Made by a program: the position numbers and the translations under genes. The notes below the pieces were generated by a model. That model was not told the DNA's origin, made no database searches, and saw nothing but the letters and a program-made list of their open reading frames with translations. This document shows positions 21,281-34,790 of a DNA stretch of 64,000 bases, in pieces. The stretch spans positions 8,902,689 through 8,966,688 of the forward strand of contig CM067509.1 of NCBI GenBank assembly GCA_034509495.1. The letters run 5' to 3'. Each line of letters starts with the position of its first letter. Position 1 is the first letter of the stretch. The DNA is from Acestrorhynchus altus (Eukaryota > Chordata > Actinopteri > Characiformes > Acestrorhynchidae).

Positions 21281-23853
21281 CTAGAGAAAGATGGGGAGAG
21301 GGCTGGTGTTAATTATGAAATGCAATGCTAACAGTGAATTCCTGGATATACCTGTTCTTATACATTGTGCAGAATTATTACTTGATTCAAATTCTGGCAA
21401 AAGAAGAAAGAACAGAAGTCTAGGAGAATCTGGTGGGGGGATTTCATAAGGACATGACACTAATCTGTTTATAATAATGTAGAACCCCCCCCTTCCTTAA
21501 TTACTTGATTGATTATCTCTCCATTACTGGTCAGGTCAGTCAAGATAAGATCATTTCAAAGATAACTGATATTAACTGCTGTAATGAAAGCTTAATTCGC
21601 TTGTTATGTATATGGCTTATTCGCAATCATCACTAGGACTGGCCAGGAGATAAAAATCCAGTCTAAACTCTGAAAGCTGAAGGGATAGCCATGGGCCTCA
21701 CAGTCCTTTAACCTTAACATCTTTGAAAGTCTAAAAATGGGCATCACAATGATGAATTTCTCATGTGAGAAAGCCTAAGAATAAACATTTAAGCTGCAAC
21801 TAAAAGAATAAACATGCTGTGATACTTTCCAAAACAATGATTAGTATGCAGACCATGCAGGTGTCCAAACCAATTTTACATTAGAATTTTTTAAAATAAA
21901 TGTATCTTTAATTTGATGCCCAGACTAGCAGATAACAGCATACAAATAACAAAGTAAATGCACATAAAAAACAACAACAACAAAAACAATTATAGTGTGA
22001 GTTATTGCATGGAAATCAAGTATCAGTTACAGCAGAGCAAGAGGGATTGAGAAAGCTCCTAGAGGACTGAGATAAGAGAAATAAATATGACAGAAGAGAA
22101 AGGAGAGTGAAAAAAAGAAGAGTGCTGAGAATGCAGGAAGCCAGGGAGGGAGAGGGGAAGTGAGTGAGGAGGCACCTGCAGTTTGTCTGGCTAATAGTGA
22201 GGAGGCAAGGGAGGGAAGAGGAGGTCTGCAAAAAGTTTTATGGCTGTTATCAAAACGATAAATCTAAAGCATGTCTCACACTTCGGAGTGTCCCGCAGGG
22301 TGAGGGAGTGCTAGAGCGGAACTGCTCCCTGGCCAATGAAAATACTCGACACTATGCCGCCAACCAATGAGAGGGTTTTAAGAGCCACACAGTCCAGGGC
22401 TAACGCTCACGGTAGCCACCATGGCCAAAGCAATGAAGGAGAGAAATCAGCAGCACAAACACTGTAACACCAAATGGCAGATCAGAGAGTTAGGAGAACT
22501 AAAACAAAAGCCCTCATTTTAAAGCCTGTGCACTGGGATGGAGTTTTCCGGTTTTTTCCTTGTTCAGAGAAAGAGAGAAACTGCTCCTCACTTGCGGATC
22601 CCTGGGCAAATATTGTGTTACTAGTGAGGTTGGCTGCACTGAGCTCTGGCAGAGGTTACAGAGAGAGCGCCAGGCGGAGCAGCAGCTCAAACCGAGCTGC
22701 TTGTGGCACTCTGCCCATACTTTAGCACAGAGAGAGGTGAGGGGTGCACAGGGACAGGGAAAGGACACAGAGGCAACTAAAGCTTTTGGTCCAACTACAG
22801 TACATCCACTTCAGATGGATAGGTCTACTTAGTCAGGATACACTGATATGGAGTGTTGATATATTTGTCATGTTATGTGTTTTATGATATCTGATGTATT
22901 CATTAAACTGAGCCCAACATTCATGTATAAAGAGTTACACTTGCATGAATATCAAAGTTGATTTTTTTTCTTATCTTTATTTTTTTTTAATTCCAATATT
23001 TATTTGAAACATATTTTAAGAGCAGCTCATTGTCTGATCTGTGGTTACACTCTCCCAAGGCTATTTTTGCACCTCTCAGCATACATCAACTAAGGCAAAG
23101 TTATTAACGGGCTGGTTTGTAGGAAGGAACAGGGTATTTATGCTGTGACTGAGTGAGTAATGATTGCACAGTGGCCCGGATGCAGAGGACCTCCCAGAGG
23201 TGTCAGTGGTGATTTCAGGGCATACAGTCTGAGTCTGGCTCATGTGTGTTCTCACCTCGCTCTGACACACCAAACGTATGTTCCCCTCTCCCCTTCAGGC
23301 AGCCATTAACTCTCAGACATGCTAATGGTGTCATTCGAGACAATCACACATTAGCTGAAACAACGCAAACCTCAACTACCGAAGGAATAATCAAATTTGT
23401 CACACCTTGGATCTACCCACACCAAGGAATGTCTGAAACAGAGGTATTCCTGAGGGTTATTTATGTTAGAGGTTCATTTCTAAAAGCTGAGTGTTGTTGC
23501 AGGCTACTATACAGAACAGTGTCACTTGTGATTTATATCACTGTCCTATCTAAGGACATGGGAGAAACTGCCAGGTGTTAATCACCCAGGGAGCAAGTCA
23601 GCTGCAAATGGCAAGATGTATTTCTTTAGAAACCCTGTCAAATTCCACACCTCAATGTTCTTATCAGTCACATTTGCAATACTTCTCTCCATTATGTTTC
23701 ACACATTCCTGTCATAATACTGATAAGAGTGGATAAACAGCATACAATACATAATCCATTGTGGAGATTATGTGCAGAATCAAAACAAAACAACAACAAA
23801 ATCAAAACAACATCAATATTCTATCACTGTTCAAATACTGGTGTATATAACCT

Positions 23854-24405
23854 GCACTATATGGACACAAGTATTTTCAATTTCTTCTTCTTCAAATTCG
23901 GGACTATTAAAAAGAGTTTATCCTGATATTGTTGGAGTAACTGTCTCTACTATTCAGGATATTGGATGATTACCACCCTATGGGGCTAGACTGGAAACAT
24001 AATTCAGCCCTGGATTTTAACGTTCAGTTGACCAGTGGAATCGGTTTGGTCGATCAGCCCCTTCAATATCTCAGCGGCCCACGCCTATAGTAGCCTACCT
24101 GAAATTTTCCCAGTTCTCCATATGTCCAATCCATCCCTGTCACCCTACCCTAACTCCCCAACTCATCCCAAAAAGACTGTATGGAGCACAATTATTCCAC
24201 AAAACACCAGTTCCAGCAGAGCAGAGCAGAGCCCAGTGCTAGGGGTCTTTATACGCCTCTAGCCCAAGTCTGGCATTAAGCACAGCACCTATAGGTTCGT
24301 GTTTATCCGTTTCAGAGAGTCCTAGTCTATTGACAAAACCTCTCAACAGGAACTGAACAAACTGTGTGTTTGCATTTGCACATCTGTGTTGGCAATGGGT
24401 GCAAA
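23854..24405 (+). mobile_element. MITE-like DNA element, copy 2 (longer)
   Basis: Begins CACTATATGGACACAAGTAT, contains GTTGGAGTAACTGTCTCTAC, and near its other end has a block (about 24215-24330) with GGGGTCTTTATACGCCTCTA and TCTGGCATTAAG, which I recognise from the same teleost repeat family. No open frame of note. Boundaries approximate. Confidence 0.55.
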
Positions 24406-24420
24406 TAAACCTACATAAAT

Positions 24421-24510
24421 AGTAGGATAGGATAGGATAGGATAGGATAGGATAGGATAGAACTTTATTGATCCCTTGGGAGGCTTCCCTGAGGGAAATT
24501 AATCAGTAGT
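24421..24510. repeat. (GGATA)n with LINE-tail-like flank
   Basis: About nine GGATA units (24424-24470) followed by AACTTTATTGATCCC and GAGGGAAATTAAT, the arrangement seen at 3' ends of some fish LINEs. The family cannot be fixed from this piece. Confidence 0.6.
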
Positions 24511-26097
24511 GTCCAACATTTGGACATATAGTGTAATTTAAAATGGTAACTTTTATTTCAATGTCCTTCTGCCTGACCTAGTGACAACTGAGGCACTTTC
24601 TTCCTCTCTACCCAATTCCGACGACACACAGCAGAGCATTAACTTTGGGTGTTCTCTCCTCATATTTTACACTGACAGCCACAACACTGCTGTACCATAG
24701 AGCAGCCAAGGTGATGAAAGATCTCTTCATCCAAGTCTCCCATATGGTGTAGACATTAACCTATACAATGTGTAAATGTGTGCATGTATGACACTAATGC
24801 TAACAGTTCTCAAGGTTATGTACACCCTAAATACATGTTTTCACACTCCTGTACACATTCTGGGGATATTTAGCCGGTGCATGTAATACAAGATGAATGA
24901 GAATTTGTCTACAGCAGAGACCCCACAGCAGCCAGTATCCTGCAACAAATGTGTACGTGGCAATTCAGCAATCTCTATTTCTAATAAGTACTGGGGACAC
25001 TACAGAGCTCTGATTACACCACCTACACCACTTAGGCCATTTACTTATTGTGAAGATACTGTGGACATTGTTGAAAGAGAGGGAAAAGAACATAATAAGA
25101 ACTACCATATGCAACAGTGGGAAGCTTCCATTACTGTATTTAATATTTTCTTTCTTGACATTTTTTGTTTACACCATTGCAAATGTTTTCCATTGGCAGC
25201 CATAGATGCCAATTCTATAACACTGCCTGCTTTACGTTTGACAGATAAGTAAGCTTCAGATCATAAATCTTTCTGTTTCTTCTCTGCAGTTACATTTATT
25301 TAGTTTCCATATGTGTAAGGAAAAATCCTTGTAAGAACTGGGCAGTTTTTGAACAATTTCTAACAAAGTCTAATCTTGCCTTTCTGTTTTTCAGTATTAT
25401 GAGTTCTCAAAGGAAAACCTGTCTAAAACATCTTAGAGACTACACTGATCTTGAAGTGGCGTTACCAACAGCTGGACAGCTGGAGAAAGCCCACACCTGT
25501 ATAAGTTGTGAGATGTTATCTTGTAAGGGAGGTTGAAAATCATAGTATGTGCCAGATGAATGGGATATTCAATTTCGTTACAACAATTCAAAAAGTTGCA
25601 CAGCCATTTAACATTCCTCGATCCACAAGGTCATGTGTATATCAAGAATTTTATCACTGAAGGCATTACAACTAACAGTGGAAAGAGGTAAAGTAGGTGG
25701 TAAGTACTTGACTAGTGGCATCTGGCTAGAATTGAACATGTAAATAGACAAGCAACTCTGCCAGAAATCACATTGACATTCAATGCAGGAGCCCCCACAT
25801 ATATACATATTCCACAGATCAGTGCAGCATTCTTCAGCGTCCATGGGACAATGCTTGCTCCTGTCCCATGATTTTGGCATGTTCATGTATAGTGTTCCAA
25901 CATTAGGAAAATTCAAGGCTTTAATAATAACACACTCACTACTATGAGTAAGTATCCTGGTTTGAACTGCTCTGTAAATGTGTACAAATTAATAACATTT
26001 GAATGCTCTGTAAAAAGCAAGAAGAAGACTTCTGAAATTAAGTTATATTCTTTACGTGATAAACGTACCATAAACATATCAAAAGCAATAAATGATT

Positions 26098-27202
26098 ATA
26101 ATGCCCAACAAATTTTATTTGGAATTTTTTTGGGTTTGTTTTTCAATTAAATTCATGGATGATATTGTGTCTCAGGACTGTGTGGATCACTGAAATCAAT
26201 CTCAGACATCTATGATAATTAGTTTGCCAGGTGAGCCTAATTCCACATTATTAAGCAGGCCACAGGTTTCAAGGAATATGGGAAAGAATAACGATCTCTC
26301 TGCTGCTGAAAAGTGTCAAATAGTGCAATGCCTTGGACAAGGTATGAAAACACTAGATATTTCATGAAAAGGTAAGTGTTATCACTGCACTGTGAAGAGA
26401 TTTGTGGCTGGTTCAGAGCAATGCTCACAAGCAGGAACAGTTGCAGTTGTTGCAGACATACATGAAGACAAATTCTGAAACAGACTACAGATTACTGATG
26501 ACTGCTGTGCAACCCTGGATGGTCCAGATGGATGGAGAAGTGGATAGTTGGTGGATGGCCACCATGTCCCAACAAAAGTGTGACATCAGCAAGGAGATGG
26601 CAGAGTTATGTTTTGTGCTGGAATCATGGACAGAGAACTGGTAGGTGTGAAATTTAACTGACAAAGTATATAGTTTCTGACTGACCACATTCTTTCATGG
26701 TACAAAAAGGAAAACTGTAGCAAAATCACCTTCATGCATGACAGTGCACCACGTCATGCTGCAAAAAATATATCTGTGTCATTGGCTGCTATGGGCATAA
26801 ATGGTGTGGCCACCATCCTCCCCTGACCTCAACCCAATTGAGAAACATTGGAGAATCCTCAAGCAAAAAGAGGGTGGGAGGCGTTTAACATCAAAACAGC
26901 AGGCCTGGGAGGCTATTCTGACATCCTGCAAAGAAATTCAAGCAGAATCTGTCCATAAACTCACAAGTTCAATGGATGCAAGAATTGTGAAGGTGATTTC
27001 AAAGAACAGTTTTCAGTTCTTTACAACTGTTCTTTTTTATATTTCTGAAAAAATACTGTAATTACAGGAAGGTGTTTCAATAAAATGTGATTTATACTTT
27101 TACACAACGGTTGATGACTTTTTATTCTGACTGTCATTTGCATTGACCATTTAGGAAAATCAGAGAAAAATGTCATTTGCATAATTATTTGGAATGCGGT
27201 GT
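26098..27202 (+). mobile_element. Tc1/mariner transposon, internally deleted and decayed
   Basis: Left part carries transposase start-like sequence (MGKNNDLSAAEKCQIVQCLG, from about 26279) with an HTH-like segment, then in-frame stops. Right part (26801 on) encodes MVWPPSSPDLNPIEKHW, the Tc1 motif holding the last catalytic acid, and a C-terminal segment to about 26999. Compared with full-length relatives the middle, including the first catalytic Asp region, seems to be lost at a junction near 26420. An end-like sequence (CATTTGCATAATTATTTGGA) lies at about 27175. Not autonomous. Confidence 0.8.
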
Positions 27203-30200
27203 AAATGTGTATTCAGAGAACTGTAAAGAGACTGTAAAGAATTTGCAGCAGAGTGTAAACAATTTCAGTAAATTTTGTAAAAGCGATTCAAAAAACGTCA
27301 AGAGATCTGACTTTCTGGACAGTCTGGAGTGGACTTCAGCATTCCGGTCAAGACAGCAAGCCAATTTCAACACTTCCCCACGCAACCTTCCACGCCTGTC
27401 CACCTCTGCAGGGGTTCCTCAGAGAGTGGGGGAGAGGGAGGGAGCAAAAGAGTGTGTCTGAACAGCACCACTGATGCGGCTGCTACAATCCATCTGTCCC
27501 AAACACACAGAACCCACTGTTAGTACGTCAGTCAGTGCAGCTCCAAGCACCCTATTAAAACAGACATCACGCTGAACAGCAGAAACACGGGCCTCTGGCC
27601 TGCCACTCCTTCACCCCATCTCTCAGTCTCCCTCACTCTCTCACAGCCTGTTAGACCAGGCTACCAGCAGGGCCCTTCTTTAGTGAGATATTGAGCAGGA
27701 AATCGTGTTTAGTGTACCTACTCCTGCTCTTTAAAGGGGTGATACAGTGGGGATTGTGTGTTTTCTCTGTATTGAAATACACTCAGCTTGAAGCAAAGTG
27801 CGAATGACCTAAAATAAAAACAGAGAGGGTAGAATGAAAGAGAACCGACTTGGTGAGGGGGAAAAAAGAGGCAAAGAAAGCATGAGCGGTAAGGCCGAAA
27901 AAGCAGCGGCTGAGCGAGGGAACATGGAGGTATTTCAGGGAAGGAGGGCGGTGCTCTGGAGGTGCTGTGGTGAAGGGGTGGGGGGAGCAGGAGACGAAGC
28001 GTTTGATTAAATCTGTGGTTGACGTTTCGGACAGGTGAGATTGATGAGGTTCCTCTACGCTTCACACTGTGCAGAGAGTGAAGGCAGAGGAACAGAAACG
28101 TGCAGTGTGGAGAGCCAGGGCTGGGGGCCCTCTCACACCGTGAGGTCCCCGGCCTGATTAATGGTGCTGGAGTCTCTTCAAAAACAGCGCTCCCAGCACA
28201 ACAGGACGGCCAGCCCTCCAAAAATAACCAGGCCGGGACAGGCACACCAGTACGCACCGCTGCTCCACAAGCCCAGAGGGCCAAAACCCTAAAGCAAAGC
28301 TCGAGCTGCTTAGCACCAGTGACTTTTATTACTATACCATCCACTCAGCACTGGTCACTTTACAATGGAGTTCAATACATCTTCTATACAGCAATTCACC
28401 AAACATTCAATACTTCAAAATACTTCAAATCATTCACTTAAATAAGGTAGAAGCAGGTGGAAATTGTATTTAACATACACAGTAAAACTAACACAGAGGC
28501 TGAAAAAAGCTTTATAATAGACATGACAATCCAATAAATGAGGAAAATCTATTTTTGTCAGTCTTCCAAGAAACATCTTTGCATTCTCTTGGGTAATTAT
28601 AAAGCTGGAAATTTCTGGACAATAATCAGATTTCTACTTTGTAACCATGCAATAATCAAAAGAGGAGGAAGGCGGATTTGCTGTTTTGTTTGGCTAGTTC
28701 ATGGTGGGTGCTCCTCCTCTGAAGAGCCGTGCATTTGCAGACTGAGAAAACCAAAGGTAAAGTGTATATATGAGCCAAGAAATCTGATTACTGAGCAAAA
28801 ATCTACTTCTATTTAGTGGAATAGGGCCATCTAGGCTCTAATATGATTTAAAACAGAATGTGCTGTTTACATAACCACTTGAACTTAGGGAGAAAAAAAA
28901 ATCAATGTTTATATGTATAATGGGATTTAAACAGAGCGTAAAATGGACAAAGTTCTTCACATCATATATCGCATCATATTCTCAAATAATAATGACCAAG
29001 ATAAGTTTTTTTGTCCATATCACCCTGTGATCACTATATCACTGTGAACTATTAGATAACTGCAGAAATCTGATTATCTGATTTATCAGATATTGAGTAC
29101 TTGTAAATGCAGTCATAGATATTGGTAACATATGTTAATGTTATATGAAAGAAAATAAGACCATTTAATCATTAATGAGCACTAAGCAGTAGTACAGAAT
29201 ATATGGAAAATATTATGCCATAATAGACATTATGTGATGATTACGCCAATTAAACATGACTACTTAGGTTCTTTTTTAATGATGTCTGCTTTTCAAAGCA
29301 GTACTATGATTTTTTTTGGTACTGGATCCCCCTAGATTTGCAGAAAGTAATTTACTTTTACACCACTTCCATAAATACAAATTGTTCTTTCAGTTCCCCC
29401 TTACATCCATGAATCTGTGTTTGTTGACAAGCTGAGAGATACAGAACTTACATCATAAATAGAAAGTCATGTGAACTAACTAAAAGTTAGGTAACAAGAT
29501 TTTACACAAACATGATGTGGTTACACCGTGCAATAACAGCCTGTTTGAGCCCAGAGAGTATTACCCTTTAGTGAGTGTACCCTTAACACTATTATGAATC
29601 TGCGATTTTAAAGTAAAAATGCTACATAATTCTGGTTTAGGTACTGATATGCATGACTCAGAAAAGCAAATGGTGACCTAATGACCCACCTCCACCTCTA
29701 AATACTGTACATCAGACATCAGTTTTTCACAGACGACCTGTAAAACATTATACATAATGTAAACACTTAATAACTCCAACCACGTCAGTAGGCATTTCTT
29801 TTTAACTTTGATGGGAAAAAGCTAGCCCACTAATAACACATTAACCACATAAAACTCACAACGAAGCAGAAATAACCTGCACACACCTCATAAATTTATC
29901 AATATATAATTATGGTAACACTCAGGCACGGCTCAGGCCAACATTCTCTCTCGTTCTCCTTCTTCCCCACAGTTCAGTCCCTCACTCCCTCCAATTTCCT
30001 CCAGCACAAGCAGTAACTGTTGACTTAAGTCCAGCCCAAAAGTGCGATACCAGATAGCCCACATCAATTTAATTAAAAACGTCAGATTTTCTGAAAGCAA
30101 AAGCCTACAAGGAAGATGACGCAAGAACCGACCAAGACTCCACAGGAGCTCAGATCCAAAGCACTGCGACCAAATGACTAAAAATAATGAGTCCTCTGAA

Positions 30201-31039
30201 AAGTCCTGGGATGTTTTGAAGGCAAGGGCTTCATTCGTACTTTGGTGCAATGAACCAAATAACACTGAGCGACTTAACATGCTTAACTGACATCTAAAAA
30301 CAAATCGTGTAATGAATTAATATAATAAGACTTGGCACATGTACACCTCCCTTTCTCTTGTTACCTCTCTTGTGTGGTGCTGGGAGTTGGGTTAATGGCT
30401 TTAGCCGACACAAGAGCGAGCACATTTGGAGCTCATGGAGAATTAAGAGCTGCTTCCTCTTTGTGAAGGCACAGGGCTGGGATGACTGATATCAGCCATT
30501 AAGACCACAGGCGATTAAGGGCCGGATAGGGAACATCATGTTTTATCACACAGCCTGAGTCCATTGAGGCCCACTGCCATACAATACAGTATACACGTTT
30601 GAGACTATGGTGAACTGTTGAGTGTTCAAAAAAAAAAAAAAAAAACAAAACAGAAAATTAAACGAGCCTCTCTGTGTTGTACTACTTTTGTAGTTTCAAA
30701 CAATATATTACACTATATATTAACATTACCATCATTACCGCAACCGCAGATGATTTAGGTTAGAAATAGGTGACACTTTTTTATGTCATAAACAAGGAAA
30801 CACTAAGAAAAGACTAAGAGAGGAGCAGGTATACGTCATGAGAGGAAAGATGAGTAGTTTAATAATATCTTCCTCCTTCCATCTTGTTTATATGCATTTA
30901 ACACTGACTGTTTAGTAGTGTTGGGAAATCCCTGATCCAGGCTCATCATGCCAGATGTCTAATTGTACAGTACACCTAATGGTGTACTGTAATAATCCAC
31001 CCATGCAGCTTGAATATTCTCACTCAGTTTATGCAAATT

Positions 31040-31270
31040 TTAGATAGATTGATAGATAGATTCAACTTTATTGTCATTGCGCAGTACAAGTACATAGCAT
31101 CGAAATGCAGTTAGCATCTACCAGAAGTGCAAATAGTAGCAAAAGTGCAAACAAGAAAAAAGTGTGCAATTCTGCAATAAGTAGACATAGTGCAGGAGAT
31201 CACAGTATATACGGTATCAAATTATGATAAATACAATTATAAATGTGTAAATATGTGCAAATATGCAAAC
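31040..31270. repeat. LINE-tail-like dispersed repeat
   Basis: Starts with imperfect GATAGATT units and CAACTTTATTGTCATTGCGC, then CGAAATGCAGTTAGCATCTA and a series of AAGTGCAAA-type segments. This is a widespread teleost repeat type; exact class uncertain. Confidence 0.5.
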
Positions 31271-31276
31271 AGTGCA

Positions 31277-31490
31277 CTAGAAATTGCAACCCACACCATA
31301 ACACCAGACTTTCTGGATACGTGATGTGTGACAAAAAAACTGTTGATCTTGGATCTGACCATGGTGCCTCCACACAGATTTGTTGGTCGACTCAAGACAA
31401 AAGTGGGACTCACTGAAGATGACCCACTGCCGTTCTGAGTGAGTTAACGATGATCTGGCAGGACACCACTGCAGTTGTTTTCTCAATTGA
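31277..31490 (-). mobile_element. Tc1-like transposase fragment
   Basis: Minus-strand frame with LQWCPARSSLTHSERQWVIF followed by SESHFCLESTNKSVWRHHG, which resembles the Tc1 block W..V.FSDESRF...S; the expected FSDESRF reads FSESHF, so the Asp is lost. Fragment only, without recognisable ends. Confidence 0.6.
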
Positions 31491-34236
31491 TCAATTCAAT
31501 CTGGGTGCAACTACATTTTTAACAATAAGTGTCCAAAAGTAAAGGATGAAAGAGTGGAGTAAAACCTTTGGAACCACCTGGATTCCTGAATTGTATTGCA
31601 GCAAATAAATCTATCATCTAAATCCTAAATAAGCTCAGTACTAGATTCTGTTAACTCTACTTACTTTAAAGCCTGTAAAGATTGCCATGCAAAATTAAAA
31701 TTTTCAAAAGTTAAGAATCTAACTGAAGAAAACCCATACACAGATTTCAGCACTTCCATTACACATACCACAGTAATTCTTAAAATCACAGATTTAATTT
31801 TCAACATCTTTATTGATGTTAAAAATAAGATCACACCTTCACAAGACAGTCTGTCTCAGTGTCGTACATGCTATTGGCTTGCTGAAGCAAAATAATGCCG
31901 GTGTGTCAATTCCACATTCTTCTCACAAATAAGGTTTATTTACATCCAAGATTTCATTACACTAAATTTCCACTTTCACATGCTCACAGACAAGGAGCAC
32001 ATTGCCTCAACTTTAGCACAGCGTGGCTAAAATGTCTTTTCATACCTCCCCCTGCCAAGACTACCCTCAATGTTTTGACGCACATCACACCTCCAGGCAT
32101 TGTGAATGTTCACGTTTGTGTTCAGTTGCTCACATTTGGAGAAAATTAAAACAAATGAAAACCAACACCTCATTCCTAATGTTGTTGCTGGTAATGAAGG
32201 GGTGCAGAGATGGTTTTGAGGTTTTACTATTACTTGCCACTAGATCTGTGTAGCCTTCGCCTCGTCACGGCACACACCTCTCCGCCATCCCTGGTGACAC
32301 ACTGCCTTTAGCTAACAAAACACAGACGGGCTGGCGGTCAGCACACATTCCATCTCGCCAAGCATGAGGCAGCCATCAGCTATACTCAGCTCGTCAATCA
32401 CACACACACAGACACACACACAAGCGTGCACACAGACAGGGACAGGGCAGAGCAGCAGAGGTGAATTTTAAATGCTCCATAGCACACACGCGGGCCAGTA
32501 ATTAGGGTCATTGTCGTACTTAGTCAAAGTTGAGCTTGTTACAAGTATCTGGGGGACTATAGGGTTAATTAACAGTTTATTAACATACCCAGGGTGCCCT
32601 GAGCATGGACACACTGGACCATTTTAGAGAGGAATTAGGCACAATGTTACTGGATTCTGCTGACAACACATTTTTAATATGTCCACATAACTCAAAGAAA
32701 CAAGGCAACTACATACATGCCGGAGTGCAACAGGTAACTAAAGATATCCCCTGTTTAACACCCTAAAAGAACATGTATCTCCAAAATTGTAATTTTACAG
32801 AAAAATAAAAATGGTCCTTAACTTTTAATGTATTTTTTAAAAAGTTGTTTTTGAGCTTTTGACAGTGTAAAGGGCAGCTAATGTGTCCAAATGAAAATTG
32901 AGAGACTTTGATGTAATATATTGCATACAGTGATAAGTTTAGCCCATTGCATTCTTAGATTGTATTAATTAATATTATGACTGGAAAATTTGAAAAGGAA
33001 ACAAAAAGCATACATTAAAATGGAAAAGTTTTCTGGTTTCCCAAGTTTGCACCTGAGCCTAGTCATAATACATGATGCTTAAGTTTCTATGTTCAGAAAT
33101 AATAAAGCAGTGCTGTGATTACCAAGCCAACAGCTGATCAGGTGCTTTTGATCTCAGTTTAATACTCACAATCTGTTTATTTCATCATTATCTTTGTAAA
33201 GTTTTACCTTTTTTCTTTGCATTTTTTTGTACTCAATGCATTTCTCATTAGCTAAATATTTTCCCAATAGTTTTGTAAACAAGGTCAATGGGTACAAGTT
33301 AATGGGTACATATTTGTCATTTCCTACTTTAATTTCAAACAGACAAAAGAAGTCACTCTGTATTTAAATATTTTTGGTATAGATTAGAATGGTTCCCAGA
33401 CTGTGATCATTGCCAAATTTAATTATTATGGCAATGTGCATTAAAATATTTTAATTTCAATTTATATATGATTCTAACCATTGTGAGTCCCTAATAATGC
33501 TCATTTGTTATTTAAGGTATAAGTGCATTTTTACAGCTATTAGTGGCAAAAACCAAAAATGTTTTAGAGATTGATCAGTGTGCCCTTAGTGACCACGTAC
33601 AAGGAAGGAGACTTGAGATGTACAGGGCTGGTCAAACAATGATAATACCACTCCTTATGAAACTGCCTTGACACAGAAGACAACTTTAAAAGACATCAAG
33701 TGTAATGTGAAGTTTTTGTGATATTTTAATTTAAAGCTGGACTTTTCAAGCTATGACACACAGCATAATGCATAGACTGTTCAAAGAAATAGTACAACTG
33801 CTTGTCTATTCTTCGACATTTGACTCTTTCTCACATTCATAACAGCGTTATTGCAATGTGTGCATGTGCAATATTCACATCGCATGATATGCGATTTTAA
33901 TTAAATGTTAATTTTTTGCTGCTTGATACAAAAGTAAAATTAATATTTTATGACAGAAGCAGAGTTTACCTGCACAACATCATTTATTTTACTCCAATCT
34001 TTGATACACAGGGATTTATTAATGTCATGACATTTGATCATTGATTTCTAGTGAAATCTGTCCTGCAATTTTTAAGATTGTAATTTAATATCTACAATTA
34101 TTTTTTCTCTTATAAGCACTAAAAACACTTGACACTTTTCAATATTGTGCAGCCCTCAAACTACGGTAGAAATATTTCATTTCAATTCAAGGGTTTTCCT
34201 AGCGGTCCACCAAGAAATCTTCACACTTTAGGTTTT

Positions 34237-34262
34237 ATTGTTGTTGTTGTTGTTGTTGTTGT
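34237..34262. repeat. (TTG)n microsatellite
   Basis: Eight to nine copies of TTG in wars2 intron 1, near exon 1. Confidence 0.9.
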
Positions 34263-34790
34263 TCATACAGGGTAAATATAACTGCTGTCCAAAAAATTTG
34301 CTGCAATAACAAAAAAAATATTATAAGTATTTGTGGAACCTTTCACTGTTACGGCCATCTGCAAAGTCATCCAGAAACAAAATCAGAGCAAAAATATAAA
34401 AATAGAAATAAATACAAAAATAATAACTTCCCACCTACTCTATGTGGGCCTTTGTGGCCACAAACGCTGCAGTAGAGAAAAGGCTTGGGTGTGTGAGTCT
34501 TGGCAGAGATACACAAAAGTACAAGCAGTCGTAATAAGCATTTCACTACATGTTGTACTTGTATAACTGTGCGTGACAAATAAACACTCTGCTCCACACG
34601 GGTGACAGATACGGTATATTGCTGAGATCCTCAAATCAATCCTATTTTTATTAACAATCAGCTCAGATTCGTCACGACTCGAGGGCATCTTTCATCCTCA
34701 GTGAAGGTGAAGCTCCAGAGTCGCTTTAAACGCCTGAAACACAAACGACACCTAAACAACCCGCAGAATCGGGGCGGCTTTAACACCTAC

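Larger units (their letters stand above)
21281..34790. other. wars2 intron 1
   Basis: 13.5-kb intron with GT-AG ends on the minus strand. It contains a decayed Tc1 element (26.1-27.2 kb), a Tc1 fragment (31.28-31.49 kb), a longer MITE-like element (23.85-24.4 kb), LINE-tail-like repeats (24.42-24.51 and 31.04-31.27 kb), a (TTG)n run at 34237-34262, and GC-balanced repeat-poor islands at about 22.13-22.8, 27.4-28.34, 30.35-30.6 and 32.23-32.64 kb that may be regulatory. No coding exon was recognised. The long minus-strand open frame at 27718-28344 starts at GTG, has no family match I know and is not called a gene. Confidence 0.7.

Noticed and set aside
22514..22832. Overlapping frames on both strands in the GC-balanced region of wars2 intron 1
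   Set aside because: Mutually exclusive, short and without homology; they reflect GC content, not genes.
27718..28344. 208-codon minus-strand open frame in wars2 intron 1
   Set aside because: Starts at GTG, has no family resemblance and a low-complexity Ser/Pro/Phe/Leu composition. Kept only as a GC-rich island.
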